Below are positions 49,993 to 59,980 of a stretch of 64,000 nucleotides of DNA, in pieces (positions within the stretch are counted from its first letter, which is position 1; each line of letters starts with the position of its first letter). The notes below the pieces were generated by a model. It searched no databases and was not told the DNA's origin. It was given only the letters and a program-made list of their open reading frames with translations. Position numbers and translations under genes: made by a program. The DNA lies in NCBI GenBank assembly GCA_045133615.1, contig JBGUUQ010000025.1, forward strand, positions 1 to 64,000. The letters are read 5' to 3'. Source of the stretch: M3 sp045133615 (GTDB taxonomy: Bacteria; Bacteroidota; Bacteroidia; Bacteroidales; Muribaculaceae).

Positions 49993-51870
49993 TCAGACAA
50001 ACATTCGGGATATATCGTCGATAGAAATAATGCTCATTACCAACCGACCGTCGGGAGTGTAATTAGGTGTCGACAATTTAAACAAGTCGCACAACAAATG
50101 CTCCATATCAGCAACCGACAATGATTGTCCCGGCTTTATCGCAGCAGCGCGCGCCATCGAAAGAGCCATCTTTTCGTGGAGAGTTTCTCGAATATCCTCT
50201 CCTGTTTCCGCTACATCATCAATCATCTGCATCACCACATCAGCAGCATTTGCATCTCCAAGGACCGAAGGAGCACCATTCACCGCCCACGAATTATTAC
50301 CGAGGAATGACAAATCAAACCCCGAAGCGTTAAGCTGCTCTATTACGCTCTCAAGAATCACATTTTGAGTAGCGGTAAGATTAAGCACTTCCGGGAATAT
50401 TATACGTTGAGATGCAAGAGCGCCAAGTCTGGCAAGGTCGAGATAACGATCATATAGCACCCGCAAATGCGCACGATGTTGGTCGATGACCATAAGTCCG
50501 GATTTCGACGGCGACAATATATAGCGTCCTTTCAATTGCATTGCCGACACAGCCGTATCTACCGAATCAATATCAAGGCTCTGCTGCTGAGGCTCTGCTT
50601 CAACCGATTCGTCAAAATCGCCGGCAGACATCGCATTGAGAGCGCTGCCTCGCAATTCACTGTAACCGTCGGCTTTGTTTTTCTCAAAATTGGCATACAA
50701 CTTTTCCCAATCATTGGTAGTCGACTCCACCTGCCTGCGCCACGAGGCATCCGACGATGCCGATTGCCGGAATGGATTATACCCACGATCGATTTCTACA
50801 TCATGAGTAGCCTCAGAATTCGGATTGAACGCAGGAATTTCGGGAACATCTACAGCGTCAAAATCTATCGACGGTGCCGCATTGAACTTTCCTAACGCTT
50901 CCTTGATAGCGGCAACCAATATTTGCCAAATCGGCTGTTCATTCTCAAATTTTATCTCGTTTTTGGTCGGATGGATATTCACATCGATAGTTTCGGGATC
51001 GACACTGAAATTCAAGAAATAACACGGTTGCTCATCCGCCGGAATAAGTTGTTCATAACAGGTCATTACCGCTTTATGAAAATACGGATGACGCATATTG
51101 CGACCATTGACAAAGAAATATTGCAACGCATTGCGTTTACGGGCATTCTCCGGTCGTCCGACAAATCCGCTAAGATGCACAAGCGATGTGTCGGTTTCCA
51201 CAGGCACCATCTGCTTATCAAGCGATTTGCCAAACAAGTCGACTATTCGTTGCTTCAACGAACCTTTGAGCAACTGATGCACAGTTATATCATTATGTAT
51301 CAGCAGAAATTCAACTTCAGTGTTGACGAGTGCAAGGCGCTCGAACTCACGAAGCACATTCGACATTTCCACCGAATCACTTTTGAGGAACTTTCTCCGG
51401 GCCGGGACATTGAAAAACAAATTTTTCACCATCATATTGCATCCGGGAGCACATGCCTCCGGCTCCTGACTTTCTACCCGTGAAGCATTTATCACAAGTT
51501 TCGTTCCTATCGAATCATTCGGACGCATCGTGCGCAACTCCACTTGCGCAATCGCAGCTATTGAAGCCAAAGCCTCACCGCGAAATCCCATAGTATGAAG
51601 AGCAAACAGATCGGCTGCTTGAGTGATTTTCGATGTAGAGTGTCGCTCAAATGCAAGGCGGGCATCGGTCGGCGACATTCCGCAACCATTGTCCACCACC
51701 TGAATCAACGTTCGCCCGGCATCTTTGAGGATTATTTTTATTGATGTCGCACCGGCATCTACAGCATTCTCAACAAGTTCCTTTATCACGGATGCCGGAC
51801 GCTGTATCACTTCTCCGGCTGCAATCTGATTAGCAACCGAATCGGGCAAAAGTTTGATTATATCGCTCAT
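49993..51870 (-). CDS. mutL: DNA mismatch repair protein MutL
   Basis: A 625-residue GHKL ATPase with IAAGEVIQRPASVIKELVEN, VDNGCGM, RHSTSKI and TMGFRGEALASIA in the N-terminal 100 residues. The conserved C-terminal dimerisation domain begins near AVSAMQLKGRYILSPSK and has DQHRAHLRVLYDR, with a later CDLFKLSTPNYTPDGR. The DQHA(x)2E(x)4E endonuclease motif of other MutL proteins reads DQHRAHLRVLYDRY, so the first Ala and Glu are altered and nicking activity is uncertain. It is the last gene of a minus-strand run with the OstA-like and SurA-like genes. Confidence 0.93.
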   Translation of the reverse strand: MSDIIKLLPDSVANQIAAGEVIQRPASVIKELVENAVDAGATSIKIILKDAGRTLIQVVDNGCGMSPTDARLAFERHSTSKITQAADLFALHTMGFRGEALASIAAIAQVELRTMRPNDSIGTKLVINASRVESQEPEACAPGCNMMVKNLFFNVPARRKFLKSDSVEMSNVLREFERLALVNTEVEFLLIHNDITVHQLLKGSLKQRIVDLFGKSLDKQMVPVETDTSLVHLSGFVGRPENARKRNALQYFFVNGRNMRHPYFHKAVMTCYEQLIPADEQPCYFLNFSVDPETIDVNIHPTKNEIKFENEQPIWQILVAAIKEALGKFNAAPSIDFDAVDVPEIPAFNPNSEATHDVEIDRGYNPFRQSASSDASWRRQVESTTNDWEKLYANFEKNKADGYSELRGSALNAMSAGDFDESVEAEPQQQSLDIDSVDTAVSAMQLKGRYILSPSKSGLMVIDQHRAHLRVLYDRYLDLARLGALASQRIIFPEVLNLTATQNVILESVIEQLNASGFDLSFLGNNSWAVNGAPSVLGDANAADVVMQMIDDVAETGEDIRETLHEKMALSMARAAAIKPGQSLSVADMEHLLCDLFKLSTPNYTPDGRLVMSIISIDDISRMFV

Positions 51871-51908
51871 ATTCTATTCTGTCTGACTTTTTGGGGTAAA
51901 AACAAGCA

Positions 51909-53606
51909 TTATCGCTTCACTCGGCGTCGTTCACTCGGATCCGGTTCTTTAAGTAGGTCGCGCATCTCTTGAGGCACAACAAATATATCATCCTTGTCCT
52001 TTGGTCGAATCGGCGCATACCATTTGAATTTCGGTTGATAGTAAAGCGATTTCTTTGCCAAATAGAGCGGAGTCGATGTTCCGTTAGGTTCGGGATAGAG
52101 CACTAATCTTTCGATCTGGCGATTTTTGAAATTCACTTTCAAAAAACTACCCTCGGCGTTTACGATTTTATTAATCGTAGAGTCTTTCTCTTCAGGAAGA
52201 TATATGGCCACAACATTTCCATTGACATCCAGACGGGAAATCTCATTGTTGTCAAAATAGGCCTTCATCTCTCGACCGCTTAATTGGTCGTAAAACTCTT
52301 CATCTACATGCTCCGCCATAAATCCGAAATCGGGAAGCAACGCCCAATCAACGGTCGAATCATTGAAATGCACATTGATTTGATTGCCGAAAATCTGACG
52401 GTCGCCACTCCATATGATCGGATGACGATACATATACAAAGTAGAATCATTCTCGTGGAAACTCAACGAGTCACATACTCCTTGCACATCCACTCGCCAA
52501 AACCGCACTTTATGATACACATTCATTACGTGTGTCGAATCCTCTTTAACCATAAAGGATTGAATTGTATCGCCATGCATATAAAGTGTATCCTCCCTCG
52601 AATATTCTTTCGCCAAGGCCCTACCGGTCACAAACGCACTATCGGTCAACTCGTTATAATATCCATAATCGCCATGAAGCGACGATTTGCGTATGGAATC
52701 GGTAAGAATCATATTACCGAAGGCCTCCCCATATCCGCGACAACGGTCGTAAAAAAGCGTATCGCCGGTAAGAGTATTACCATTATTCGTCACCACCAAT
52801 GAGCGAGCATATAAATCGGCAAGATTGCTGTTGGTATTATACATACCGGAAGAGGTATAGATTGTACCATCCTTACTGATTATTTCAGTCGGGCATACTA
52901 TTTCCGTTATATGAGTAGCTGTGCTGTAAGTCAGCGTATCGGTGTACATGCGCAATGAGTCGCGGTCAGATATACTTGTCAACTCCACTCCGGTATAAAA
53001 ATTAGCCTCCTTTGTCGACGGACTGTATTCCCCTTGCAACGACTCAAGACGATTTTGCTTATCAGTCAACACTCCGCCAACATCATAATATCCGAGGTCG
53101 ATCGACATGTCATAATTGAAAATATCGGTTTCAAGTTGTACATCTTTGTTTATCAGCCTCACTTTTTTATTCGGGTCGGCATACAATGTTGCCAACTCAC
53201 TTTCGCCATTATAGTCAAGTTCATCGGCGAAAACAAAAAGCGTATCGCCCTGCTCCATTTTCACATGCCCGTAAGCATTGATAGAGCCGGTCTTATCATA
53301 AAAATACGCACTGTCGCACGACATATACATGTCTCCTTTGCGGAATTTCACATTCCCGATAAGCATCTGATATTCAGTGCTCACCTTCTCATCCATCACC
53401 AATCTGTCGGAATGTTCAAGAAACACTTTACCCTCCTGATAGCGATTAGCCGTAGGAATAGTAGGCTGCACATGTTTTCGGTTTTGCTGTTGGGCATTAA
53501 TGGTTTCAGCTATAAACGATGGCATTATAAGTGCCATAAGGCACAGTATCACCGCTGTGGTGCTGTGCCTTAATGTAGATTTATGTCTATTAAGCTTTTG
53601 GCTCAT
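51909..53606 (-). CDS. OstA-like LPS transport-related protein
   Basis: A 565-residue exported protein with a signal peptide after a basic start (ILCLMALIMPSFIAETINAQ). It contains repeated OstA/LptA beta-strands such as LIGNVKFRKGDMYMSCDSA, INAYGHVKMEQGDTLFVFAD and VLTDKQNRLESLQGEY across most of its length, giving a long beta-jellyroll. LptA/LptD relatives bind LPS in the periplasm. Without a barrel, it is expected to be periplasmic or membrane-associated. It starts six bases after the SurA-like chaperone gene, which fits a shared role in outer-membrane assembly. Confidence 0.82.
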   Translation of the reverse strand: MSQKLNRHKSTLRHSTTAVILCLMALIMPSFIAETINAQQQNRKHVQPTIPTANRYQEGKVFLEHSDRLVMDEKVSTEYQMLIGNVKFRKGDMYMSCDSAYFYDKTGSINAYGHVKMEQGDTLFVFADELDYNGESELATLYADPNKKVRLINKDVQLETDIFNYDMSIDLGYYDVGGVLTDKQNRLESLQGEYSPSTKEANFYTGVELTSISDRDSLRMYTDTLTYSTATHITEIVCPTEIISKDGTIYTSSGMYNTNSNLADLYARSLVVTNNGNTLTGDTLFYDRCRGYGEAFGNMILTDSIRKSSLHGDYGYYNELTDSAFVTGRALAKEYSREDTLYMHGDTIQSFMVKEDSTHVMNVYHKVRFWRVDVQGVCDSLSFHENDSTLYMYRHPIIWSGDRQIFGNQINVHFNDSTVDWALLPDFGFMAEHVDEEFYDQLSGREMKAYFDNNEISRLDVNGNVVAIYLPEEKDSTINKIVNAEGSFLKVNFKNRQIERLVLYPEPNGTSTPLYLAKKSLYYQPKFKWYAPIRPKDKDDIFVVPQEMRDLLKEPDPSERRRVKR

Positions 53607-53612
53607 TCGCTA

Positions 53613-54962
53613 CTATTTTTTAATCCAGCCTTCGTGCTCAAACTCGCATCCGCGCCATCCGTCTTCGATACGCACATACGTGTCTTTTATCTTCTTGTTT
53701 ATCCAATTTTTGATTATCTCCGATTTGGTAGATTGCTCATACATCTCCTTAATTAACTGATAGTCATCACTAAGATTGGCTTTATGAGCATCGATGCGAG
53801 CGGTAAGTTTCACAATCGCCACAATATCGCGGTCGCGCTTCGGATCCTTCATGATAAACGGTTCGGAAATTTCTCCGACCTTCATCTTATCTATCACCTT
53901 ACCCACCTCTTGAGGAAGATGAGCCATCTCAAATCTCACCGTACCATTCTGTTCGTTGACCATCACACCGCGGCTGTTGCGTGTATCTTTATCTTGCGAC
54001 ACATACATCACAGCATCTTCAAAGGTCAACTTCTCGGCGAGAATATCGTTACGAACGGTGTCAAGGCGTCCAACTGCGATTTCAAGGTCCTTGTCAGACA
54101 CTTTCGGGCGAAGCAATATATGACGGCAATTGATACGGTCGCCACGCTTCTCAATCAATTGAATGATATGAAATCCGTATTCGGTTTCTACAATCTTCGA
54201 TACTTTTTTGGGGTCATTAAGGTTGAATGCGACAGCTGCAAATTCAGGTACGAACTGACCACGTCCACGGAATCCGAGTTCACCGCCTCTCACCGAGCTT
54301 CCATCTTCCGAATAAAGGATAGCCAGTGTCGAAAAATCTGATTCTCCACTTGTCACTTGCTCCGAAAATCCGCGCAAGCGCTCTTTCACCTCCTCGATTT
54401 CCTGACGAGGTATTACTGGATTAAGCGTAATAATTTGCGCCTCTACTTGCATCGGAACATAAGGAATACTGTCGGCCGGCAATTTGTCGAAATACTTGCG
54501 CACATCCGACGGAGTAGTCTTCAAGTTCTTTGTCAACGAACGCTGAACCTCTTGGATACGATATTGATTGCGTGTCACATCCATCAAGTCTTCGCGCAAT
54601 TCAGGATAAGGCTTTCGGAAATATGCCTCAACTTTTTCTCGCGAACCGATATTAGCGACAAAATAGTTCAATCGCGCTTCCACTTGTTGTACCACCATAG
54701 CATCCTGTACCTCTACAGTGTCTATATCAGCCTGATGAAGGAACAATTTATCAATCGCCAATCGTTCGGGTACAAAGCAATAAGGGTCGCCATTAATAGG
54801 CGTGCGCTCATAGAGCATCTGTTGGTATGCCTCTTCTATTTCAGATTTGTAGATAGGCTGGTCGCCGACCACCCATGCCACCTCTTCAACAATATTATTT
54901 TGTGCAAAAGCCACTAAAGCAGCTCCGGCAAAAGCACATATCGATATAAATTTCAGTTTCAC
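53613..54962 (-). CDS. SurA-type periplasmic peptidyl-prolyl isomerase
   Basis: A 449-residue protein with a signal peptide ending FAQNN, a SurA N-terminal chaperone domain (EVAWVVGDQPIYKSEIEEAY) and two parvulin domains. The first, near 175-270, includes SEDGSSVRGGELGFRGRGQF, VPEFAAVAFNL and TEYGFHIIQLIEKRGD; the second (about 280-370) is degenerate (SQDKDTRNSRGVMVNEQNG). It folds outer-membrane proteins. It is the third SurA-family gene in a row on this strand and sits beside the OstA-like gene. Confidence 0.92.
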   Translation of the reverse strand: MKLKFISICAFAGAALVAFAQNNIVEEVAWVVGDQPIYKSEIEEAYQQMLYERTPINGDPYCFVPERLAIDKLFLHQADIDTVEVQDAMVVQQVEARLNYFVANIGSREKVEAYFRKPYPELREDLMDVTRNQYRIQEVQRSLTKNLKTTPSDVRKYFDKLPADSIPYVPMQVEAQIITLNPVIPRQEIEEVKERLRGFSEQVTSGESDFSTLAILYSEDGSSVRGGELGFRGRGQFVPEFAAVAFNLNDPKKVSKIVETEYGFHIIQLIEKRGDRINCRHILLRPKVSDKDLEIAVGRLDTVRNDILAEKLTFEDAVMYVSQDKDTRNSRGVMVNEQNGTVRFEMAHLPQEVGKVIDKMKVGEISEPFIMKDPKRDRDIVAIVKLTARIDAHKANLSDDYQLIKEMYEQSTKSEIIKNWINKKIKDTYVRIEDGWRGCEFEHEGWIKK

Positions 54963-54998
54963 TATTATATTGTTTTACTATGTTATTTCACTTCTTTA

Positions 54999-55859
54999 TC
55001 ACGATTCCAAATCGACATAGATCTCGACTACTCCGTCATCCACTCCTCGTTCGTAAAGCGACCGCCGGAGTTCGTGGTCATACTCAATTCTGTGGCGATT
55101 GGCAAATTGCTCCTTGATTATCTCGCGAGCAAATTCAAACGGCATTACAGCTCCCGTCGGGAGATATTCGGTTATATCAAGCAGATAAGTCGAGCCGTCA
55201 ACCGATACTTCAAAATTACGATTATTTTTAATAAAAGCATCGACATCCGACCCGAAATTATACGGAATCCTCGATTCTATCTGCAACCAGTCGACCCATC
55301 TATCACGAAAATAGTCATAATGAATAGCTCCGGTGATGCCATATTTCTCAAGATTATCTATATCCTCCGCTTTCCGCGAACGATACCATTTTTTCACATC
55401 GGCAAGGCGCGGAGCGTTATCGGCAATCTTGATATAGATACCTTTTACTATCGGGCGGTCAAGGCGATATTCATTTTTATGCACCTCATAATAGATGCTC
55501 AATGAATCTTCAGTGAAGACATCGTCGGCATGAGTTTCATACATACGCTTTCTATATTCCCACATGATAAGTTCCTTTCGATACTCCTCCACCATTCGGT
55601 CTATTGCTGCTGTATTACCGATGTTTTTTGAAGCAAGTTCGCTCACAAGTTTATCGTCTATCCAACTGCGGATATATGCGCGGGTAAACTTCACACTGTC
55701 CACCTCCGACAATCCGAAAGGCATCTGCTTTCGCATCTCGTCTTTGGTCAAAACAGAACTGCCGACTTTAACCAACACATCTTCTTTCTTTACGCCACAG
55801 CCCTCTCCACATGAGCAGAGAAGCAACATTGCGCTAAGAAAGAAGATGTATCGAGTCAT
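54999..55859 (-). CDS. SurA-like lipoprotein without parvulin domain
   Basis: A 286-residue lipoprotein with lipobox LLLCSC (Cys17). The part after it resembles the SurA N-domain: VLVKVGSSVLTKDEMRKQMP and FTRAYIRSWIDDKLVSELA. No parvulin motif is seen; instead, a helix-rich middle and ITEYLPTGAVMPFEFAREII follow. It is probably a chaperone-type relative that lost the isomerase domain. It lies between two full SurA homologues with gaps of 36 and 47 bases, so all three are likely one operon. Confidence 0.75.
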   Translation of the reverse strand: MTRYIFFLSAMLLLCSCGEGCGVKKEDVLVKVGSSVLTKDEMRKQMPFGLSEVDSVKFTRAYIRSWIDDKLVSELASKNIGNTAAIDRMVEEYRKELIMWEYRKRMYETHADDVFTEDSLSIYYEVHKNEYRLDRPIVKGIYIKIADNAPRLADVKKWYRSRKAEDIDNLEKYGITGAIHYDYFRDRWVDWLQIESRIPYNFGSDVDAFIKNNRNFEVSVDGSTYLLDITEYLPTGAVMPFEFAREIIKEQFANRHRIEYDHELRRSLYERGVDDGVVEIYVDLES

Positions 55860-55906
55860 GATGTTTTCGTCAATGAGGTTTAGACCCCAAAATTACGAAA
55901 AAATCC

Positions 55907-57832
55907 TCACTTTATTTTCTTTAATACCTTTTTATTTACTTTATACGGGTATTTTGCATGCAATTCTTTAACCCACAAGGATTCAAGATATGTCTGATAA
56001 TCTGATGTCACTTGACCTCTAACATCGGCGGCTTCTTCGGGAGCATAAATAATCACTCCCTGATATGAAGTATATCCGGTCCATTTTCCGCTCATCTTAG
56101 GAGCGTCTCCGCCAAACACGAGGTTATCTACAATTGCATTTTCACCCTTTGCAGCTATCACACGCTCCACCTTTACATCTTTGCCAAATTCATCACGAAG
56201 CACACGTACCACTGAGTCGGTCTCAAGATTATTGGATGCAAGATATGAGCTGACAGCCGATTTGATTGAGTCGTTTGTTGTATGGATAATAAAGCCCTTA
56301 TATTTGGGAGAATTCCACTTATATTGAGACTTATTATTGCGGAAATATTCCTCAAGACCTTCTTTATCCTTCGATGCACGATCCCATACATTGCGATTAC
56401 TTATCTCATAAAGGAGCATACCATCGCGATATTCGTTGGTCAGATTGCGGAATTCGGGATATTTCTCTGCCAAACAATCTTTTTCGCACTCTAAAGTTGC
56501 TTCATCGAGCGCATTGTTAACCAATCGGTCAAATGTATCAAGACTACGACGCAATGTTTGCGGCAATCGTGTACGAGCCACTTTTTGCATCACTTCCGAC
56601 AATGCGATGTTTTGATCCTCCACCTTCACAATTGGAAGAGTGCTGTTTATATACGTCTCTACCAAAACGGAGTCCAATCCATTGTTAGCCTCGATTGCCT
56701 TTTTCACCATATCGTATGTTGAAGCGACAATTTGGCTGTTGTGCTCGCTTTTAAGGTCGTCAAGACGCATTTTTTCAGCCATTGTACCACGTTCGTCGCG
56801 CGACATTGCACCAAGAATCTCGGAACGGGCTTTGTCTATCGACTTAATTCCTTTGCTGTCAATTTTATGAATGATATGGATGCCGAAACGTGTTCTAAAC
56901 GGAGTCGAAATAGAATCGTTTTCAAGCGAAAAAGCCACATCTTCAAATTCAGGCACCATCTCTCCGGCACCAAACCATTGCAACATACCGCCGTTACGGG
57001 CAGAACCGTCTTCCGATTCAGCCTTAGCCATAGCACTGAAATCGGCACCCGCCTTCAATAACGCATAAATGGAATCCATCTCAGCTTCCTTGGCTTTTAC
57101 AACATCTTCGGAAGCATCTTGAGGTACTAATTTAAGAATATGCTGAGTAAGAACAGAGCCACGAGCCGGTCGGCGACCATGCAATTTGATAATATGATAA
57201 CCGAATGGAGTTTCCATCACAGGAGAAAGCTCACCGATTTCAAGACCATAAGCCACCGACTCAAAAGAATAAGGATAGCGATTTGCGCTCATCCATCCCA
57301 TGTGTCCGTGATTATACTTTACAGACTGGTCGATAGAGTATTTATCGGCAATTGCACCAAAATCAGCACCATTTAGAATCTCGGTACGCAGACTGTCGAG
57401 CAAGGCTTTCTGTCGTTCTGCCGCTGCCGGTGTATTACCCAATCGCACCATTACATGGCTTACATCCACATCCTCTTTCATGCGCTCATACGCTTCATTT
57501 ATAAGGCTGTCTTCTACAGCGGCATCACGGAGATAAGGACGAGCCAATTCATCGCGATATCCGTTATATTCATTGATAAATGCCTGAGTGGTATCGATTC
57601 CCGCAGCCTCGGCATCGGCAACCTTCAGTTTGTATGTGACAAACATATCCACATACTCATCCAAAGTCTGAGGCTGAAGCTGCTGACTGTTGTTTTTCTT
57701 ATAGAGGTATTCAAATTCACTCAACGACACATCCTTGCCATTGATTGTCATCAATGTCGGATCATCGTTTTTAGCTGTGGCGGTCAACAAGGTTGCAGTC
57801 AACAACGCCACCGACATAACTTTTTTATTCAT
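55907..57832 (-). CDS. PpiC/SurA-type peptidyl-prolyl isomerase, larger paralogue
   Basis: A 641-residue exported protein with a signal peptide ending LLTATAKND and a SurA N-domain reading MTINGKDVSLSEFEYLYKKN. Two parvulin domains follow: YSIDQSVKYNHGHMGWM, then METPFGYHIIKLHGRRP; and AESEDGSARNGGMLQWFGAG, MVPEFEDVAFSLE, RFGIHIIHKID. The C-terminal 250 residues form an additional helical and beta region (NSTLPIVKVEDQNIALSEVM). It is the first gene of the chaperone-OstA-mutL run. No promoter was clear in the 180 bases upstream, which contain the guaB terminator. Confidence 0.92.
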   Translation of the reverse strand: MNKKVMSVALLTATLLTATAKNDDPTLMTINGKDVSLSEFEYLYKKNNSQQLQPQTLDEYVDMFVTYKLKVADAEAAGIDTTQAFINEYNGYRDELARPYLRDAAVEDSLINEAYERMKEDVDVSHVMVRLGNTPAAAERQKALLDSLRTEILNGADFGAIADKYSIDQSVKYNHGHMGWMSANRYPYSFESVAYGLEIGELSPVMETPFGYHIIKLHGRRPARGSVLTQHILKLVPQDASEDVVKAKEAEMDSIYALLKAGADFSAMAKAESEDGSARNGGMLQWFGAGEMVPEFEDVAFSLENDSISTPFRTRFGIHIIHKIDSKGIKSIDKARSEILGAMSRDERGTMAEKMRLDDLKSEHNSQIVASTYDMVKKAIEANNGLDSVLVETYINSTLPIVKVEDQNIALSEVMQKVARTRLPQTLRRSLDTFDRLVNNALDEATLECEKDCLAEKYPEFRNLTNEYRDGMLLYEISNRNVWDRASKDKEGLEEYFRNNKSQYKWNSPKYKGFIIHTTNDSIKSAVSSYLASNNLETDSVVRVLRDEFGKDVKVERVIAAKGENAIVDNLVFGGDAPKMSGKWTGYTSYQGVIIYAPEEAADVRGQVTSDYQTYLESLWVKELHAKYPYKVNKKVLKKIK

Positions 57833-57958
57833 TGGTATAAAATATCGATATTATTCAACTTTATGTGAATCGAGTTTATTAAAAACACAATTTAATAACG
57901 AGACTCGTCTTCTTTTATTATATTCGGCAGCAAATTTCCACCGTCCAATCTTATAAAA

Positions 57959-57987
57959 AAGGGCTTCGACCATATATCGAAACCCTT
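57959..57987 (-). terminator. Terminator of guaB
   Basis: An 11-base stem with one mismatch (57959-57969 with 57977-57987); the minus-strand tail is CCCTTTTTTATAA. Confidence 0.78.
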
Positions 57988-58014
57988 CTATCTGACGATG
58001 ATTCTTGTAATCTA

Positions 58015-59493
58015 TTATTGATGTGATTGGCTGTAATTGGGAGCCTCGCTGGTGATAGCAACATCGTGAGGATGGCTTTCAGCTACACCGGCATTGGTGA
58101 TGCGGGTGAACTTAGCCTGATGAAGTTTGTCGATGTTTTCGGCTCCGCAGTAACCCATTCCGGCACGAAGACCGCCAAGCATTTGATACACCACTTCAAA
58201 CAACGAGCCTTTGAATGGTACGCGAGCTGCGATACCTTCCGGCACAAGCTTGCGAGTGTCGGTTTCTCCGGCTTGGAAATAACGGTCTTTCGACCCCTTT
58301 TCCATAGCTTCGAGCGAACCCATACCACGATAAGCCTTATATTTACGTCCGTTATAGATGATTGTTTCACCGGGAGACTCTTCTACACCGGCAAGCATAC
58401 CACCAAGCATCACAGAATATCCGCCGGCAGCAAGTGCTTTCACAATATCACCGGAATAGCGAATACCACCATCGGCAATCAAAGGCACTCCGGTTCCTTC
58501 AAGAGCCTTAGCCACGTCATATACTGCGCTAAGCTGCGGAACACCGACACCGGCAATCACACGAGTAGTACAAATCGAGCCGGGACCGATACCAACTTTT
58601 ACTCCATCGGCACCATTTTCCACAAGATATTTGGCAGCTTCTCCCGTTGCGATATTACCTACCACAACATCAATGTTGGGATACTTTTCCTTAACGGCAC
58701 GAAGTACTCCAACCACACCTTTTGAATGACCGTGAGCTGTATCGATAACAATTGCATCAACCCCGGCAGCCACAAGAGCATCCACGCGGTCCATGCTGTC
58801 GGCAGTAACACCGACACCGGCAGCTACACGAAGACGGCCTAATGCATCCTTACATGCATTGGGTTTATCTTTTGCCTTTGTTATATCTTTATATGTAACA
58901 AGACCTACCAAACGATTCTCATTGTCAACAACCGGAAGTTTTTCGATCTTATGTTGTTGAAGTATTTGAGCAGCTTCGTCGAGATTTGTAGATTGATTTG
59001 TTGTCACCAAATCCTTTGAAGTCATCACTTCATCAATGAGACGATTCATATCGCGTTCAAATCGCAAATCGCGATTTGTCACAATGCCGACAAGTTTCTT
59101 ATCTTCATCGACCACGGGAATACCTCCGATATGATACTCTTCCATCATATTGAGAGCATCCTTCACCGTACTACCGCGCTTGATAGTTACAGGGTCGTAA
59201 ATCATACCGTTTTCAGCACGTTTCACGGCATGCACCTGACGAGCCTGCTCTGCTATCGACATATTCTTGTGGATTACACCGATACCACCTTCGCGAGCTA
59301 TCGCAATAGCAAGCTGCGCCTCGGTGACAGTATCCATCGCTGCCGACACAAGAGGTACATTCAAAGTGATGTTGCGTGAAAACTTGGTTGAGAGATCAAC
59401 CATTTTAGGGAGAACTTCCGAGTAAGCCGGAATAAGAAGGACGTCATCGAATGTCAGACCGTCCATTTTTACTCTATCTGCAATAAACGACAT
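58015..59493 (-). CDS. guaB: Inosine-5'-monophosphate dehydrogenase
   Basis: A 492-residue enzyme that makes XMP from IMP, the first committed step to GMP. The start MSFIADRVKMDGLTFDDVLL is the conserved opening; an upstream 20-codon extension to 59553 is not typical. Two CBS domains (about 95-215) precede the catalytic loop, where GPGSICTTR holds the active-site Cys, followed by DGGIRYSGDIVKALAAG. The Arg/Tyr flap YRGMGSLEAM is intact. A -7 element (59528-59520) lies 27 bases upstream and a terminator follows. Confidence 0.96.
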   Translation of the reverse strand: MSFIADRVKMDGLTFDDVLLIPAYSEVLPKMVDLSTKFSRNITLNVPLVSAAMDTVTEAQLAIAIAREGGIGVIHKNMSIAEQARQVHAVKRAENGMIYDPVTIKRGSTVKDALNMMEEYHIGGIPVVDEDKKLVGIVTNRDLRFERDMNRLIDEVMTSKDLVTTNQSTNLDEAAQILQQHKIEKLPVVDNENRLVGLVTYKDITKAKDKPNACKDALGRLRVAAGVGVTADSMDRVDALVAAGVDAIVIDTAHGHSKGVVGVLRAVKEKYPNIDVVVGNIATGEAAKYLVENGADGVKVGIGPGSICTTRVIAGVGVPQLSAVYDVAKALEGTGVPLIADGGIRYSGDIVKALAAGGYSVMLGGMLAGVEESPGETIIYNGRKYKAYRGMGSLEAMEKGSKDRYFQAGETDTRKLVPEGIAARVPFKGSLFEVVYQMLGGLRAGMGYCGAENIDKLHQAKFTRITNAGVAESHPHDVAITSEAPNYSQSHQ

Positions 59494-59519
59494 AAACGTA
59501 GCTTTAGATTTTATTGCAT

Positions 59520-59528
59520 GCAAAGATA
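59520..59528 (-). promoter_or_regulatory. -7 element of guaB
   Basis: Minus-strand TATCTTTGC, 27 bases before the ATG. It places the promoter downstream of the small-RNA terminator, so the two are separate transcripts. Confidence 0.6.
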
Positions 59529-59601
59529 CGCATTTTTTCGCCAATCTCCACAATTATTTTATCCTTTTATAAATTTTTTTCACGACCACCGATAATGCCA
59601 T

Positions 59602-59747
59602 AAATAAAAAAAGGAATGCTCGGCCTCCCGACCAAACACTCCTACAATTGGATAAGGTGTATTCTCTATACCTTAACACTGATTTGCTTAGTAATATATA
59701 TTAGTGGTTAGATAGCAAATAAATAGTGGTACTTGTCGTATTTTTTG
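59602..59747 (-). ncRNA. Candidate small RNA upstream of guaB
   Basis: A non-coding stretch of about 145 bases with a -7-like TACTTTTG at 59760-59753 on the minus strand and a terminator at 59643-59612 followed by TTTTTTTATTTA. Between them is AT-rich sequence with AGTGTTAAGGTATAG and no plausible reading frame. The terminator leaves a gap of about 75 bases before the guaB promoter, so it is not simply the guaB leader. Attenuation from an upstream start cannot be excluded. It resembles in layout the candidate at 36231-36412 (promoter, AT-rich body, strong hairpin), with little sequence match. Confidence 0.45.
59612..59643 (-). terminator. Terminator of the small RNA candidate
   Basis: The outer 7-bp stem (59612-59618 with 59637-59643, one wobble) and an inner 4-bp stem (59620-59623 with 59628-59631) share bulges; seven T residues follow on the minus strand. 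Confidence 0.7.
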
Positions 59748-59752
59748 TACTA

Positions 59753-59760
59753 CAAAAGTA
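59753..59760 (-). promoter_or_regulatory. -7 element of the small RNA candidate
   Basis: Minus-strand TACTTTTG fits TAnnTTTG; the nearest TTTG upstream is only 14 bases away, so the -33 match is poor. Confidence 0.4.
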
Positions 59761-59886
59761 GTGACTGCTCCGAACAAAAGGCTTTACGAAAACGTTACAC
59801 AAAAGTCACATTAAATGTATTATCATTTTGCTTTCGATTTAAAACATGATATTTTTCGTTTTGAAATATTATTTTTCAAAAAACTA

Positions 59887-59916
59887 TTGGATTATGGAAA
59901 AATTTCCATATATTTG
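59887..59916 (+). promoter_or_regulatory. Promoter of the biotin carboxyltransferase gene
   Basis: TTG at 59887-59889, 19 bases, TATATTTG at 59909-59916; the leader is about 60 bases. Confidence 0.65.
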
Positions 59917-59980
59917 TCGCATTAATAATTCCCCCTTCTACCATAAGTGTGGAGCAGAAGGGATTTAACTTATCATTCAC

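Noticed and set aside
53500..53760. Plus-strand 86-codon frame across the OstA/SurA junction
   Set aside because: It spans the intergenic spacer of a minus-strand operon and shows no family motif.
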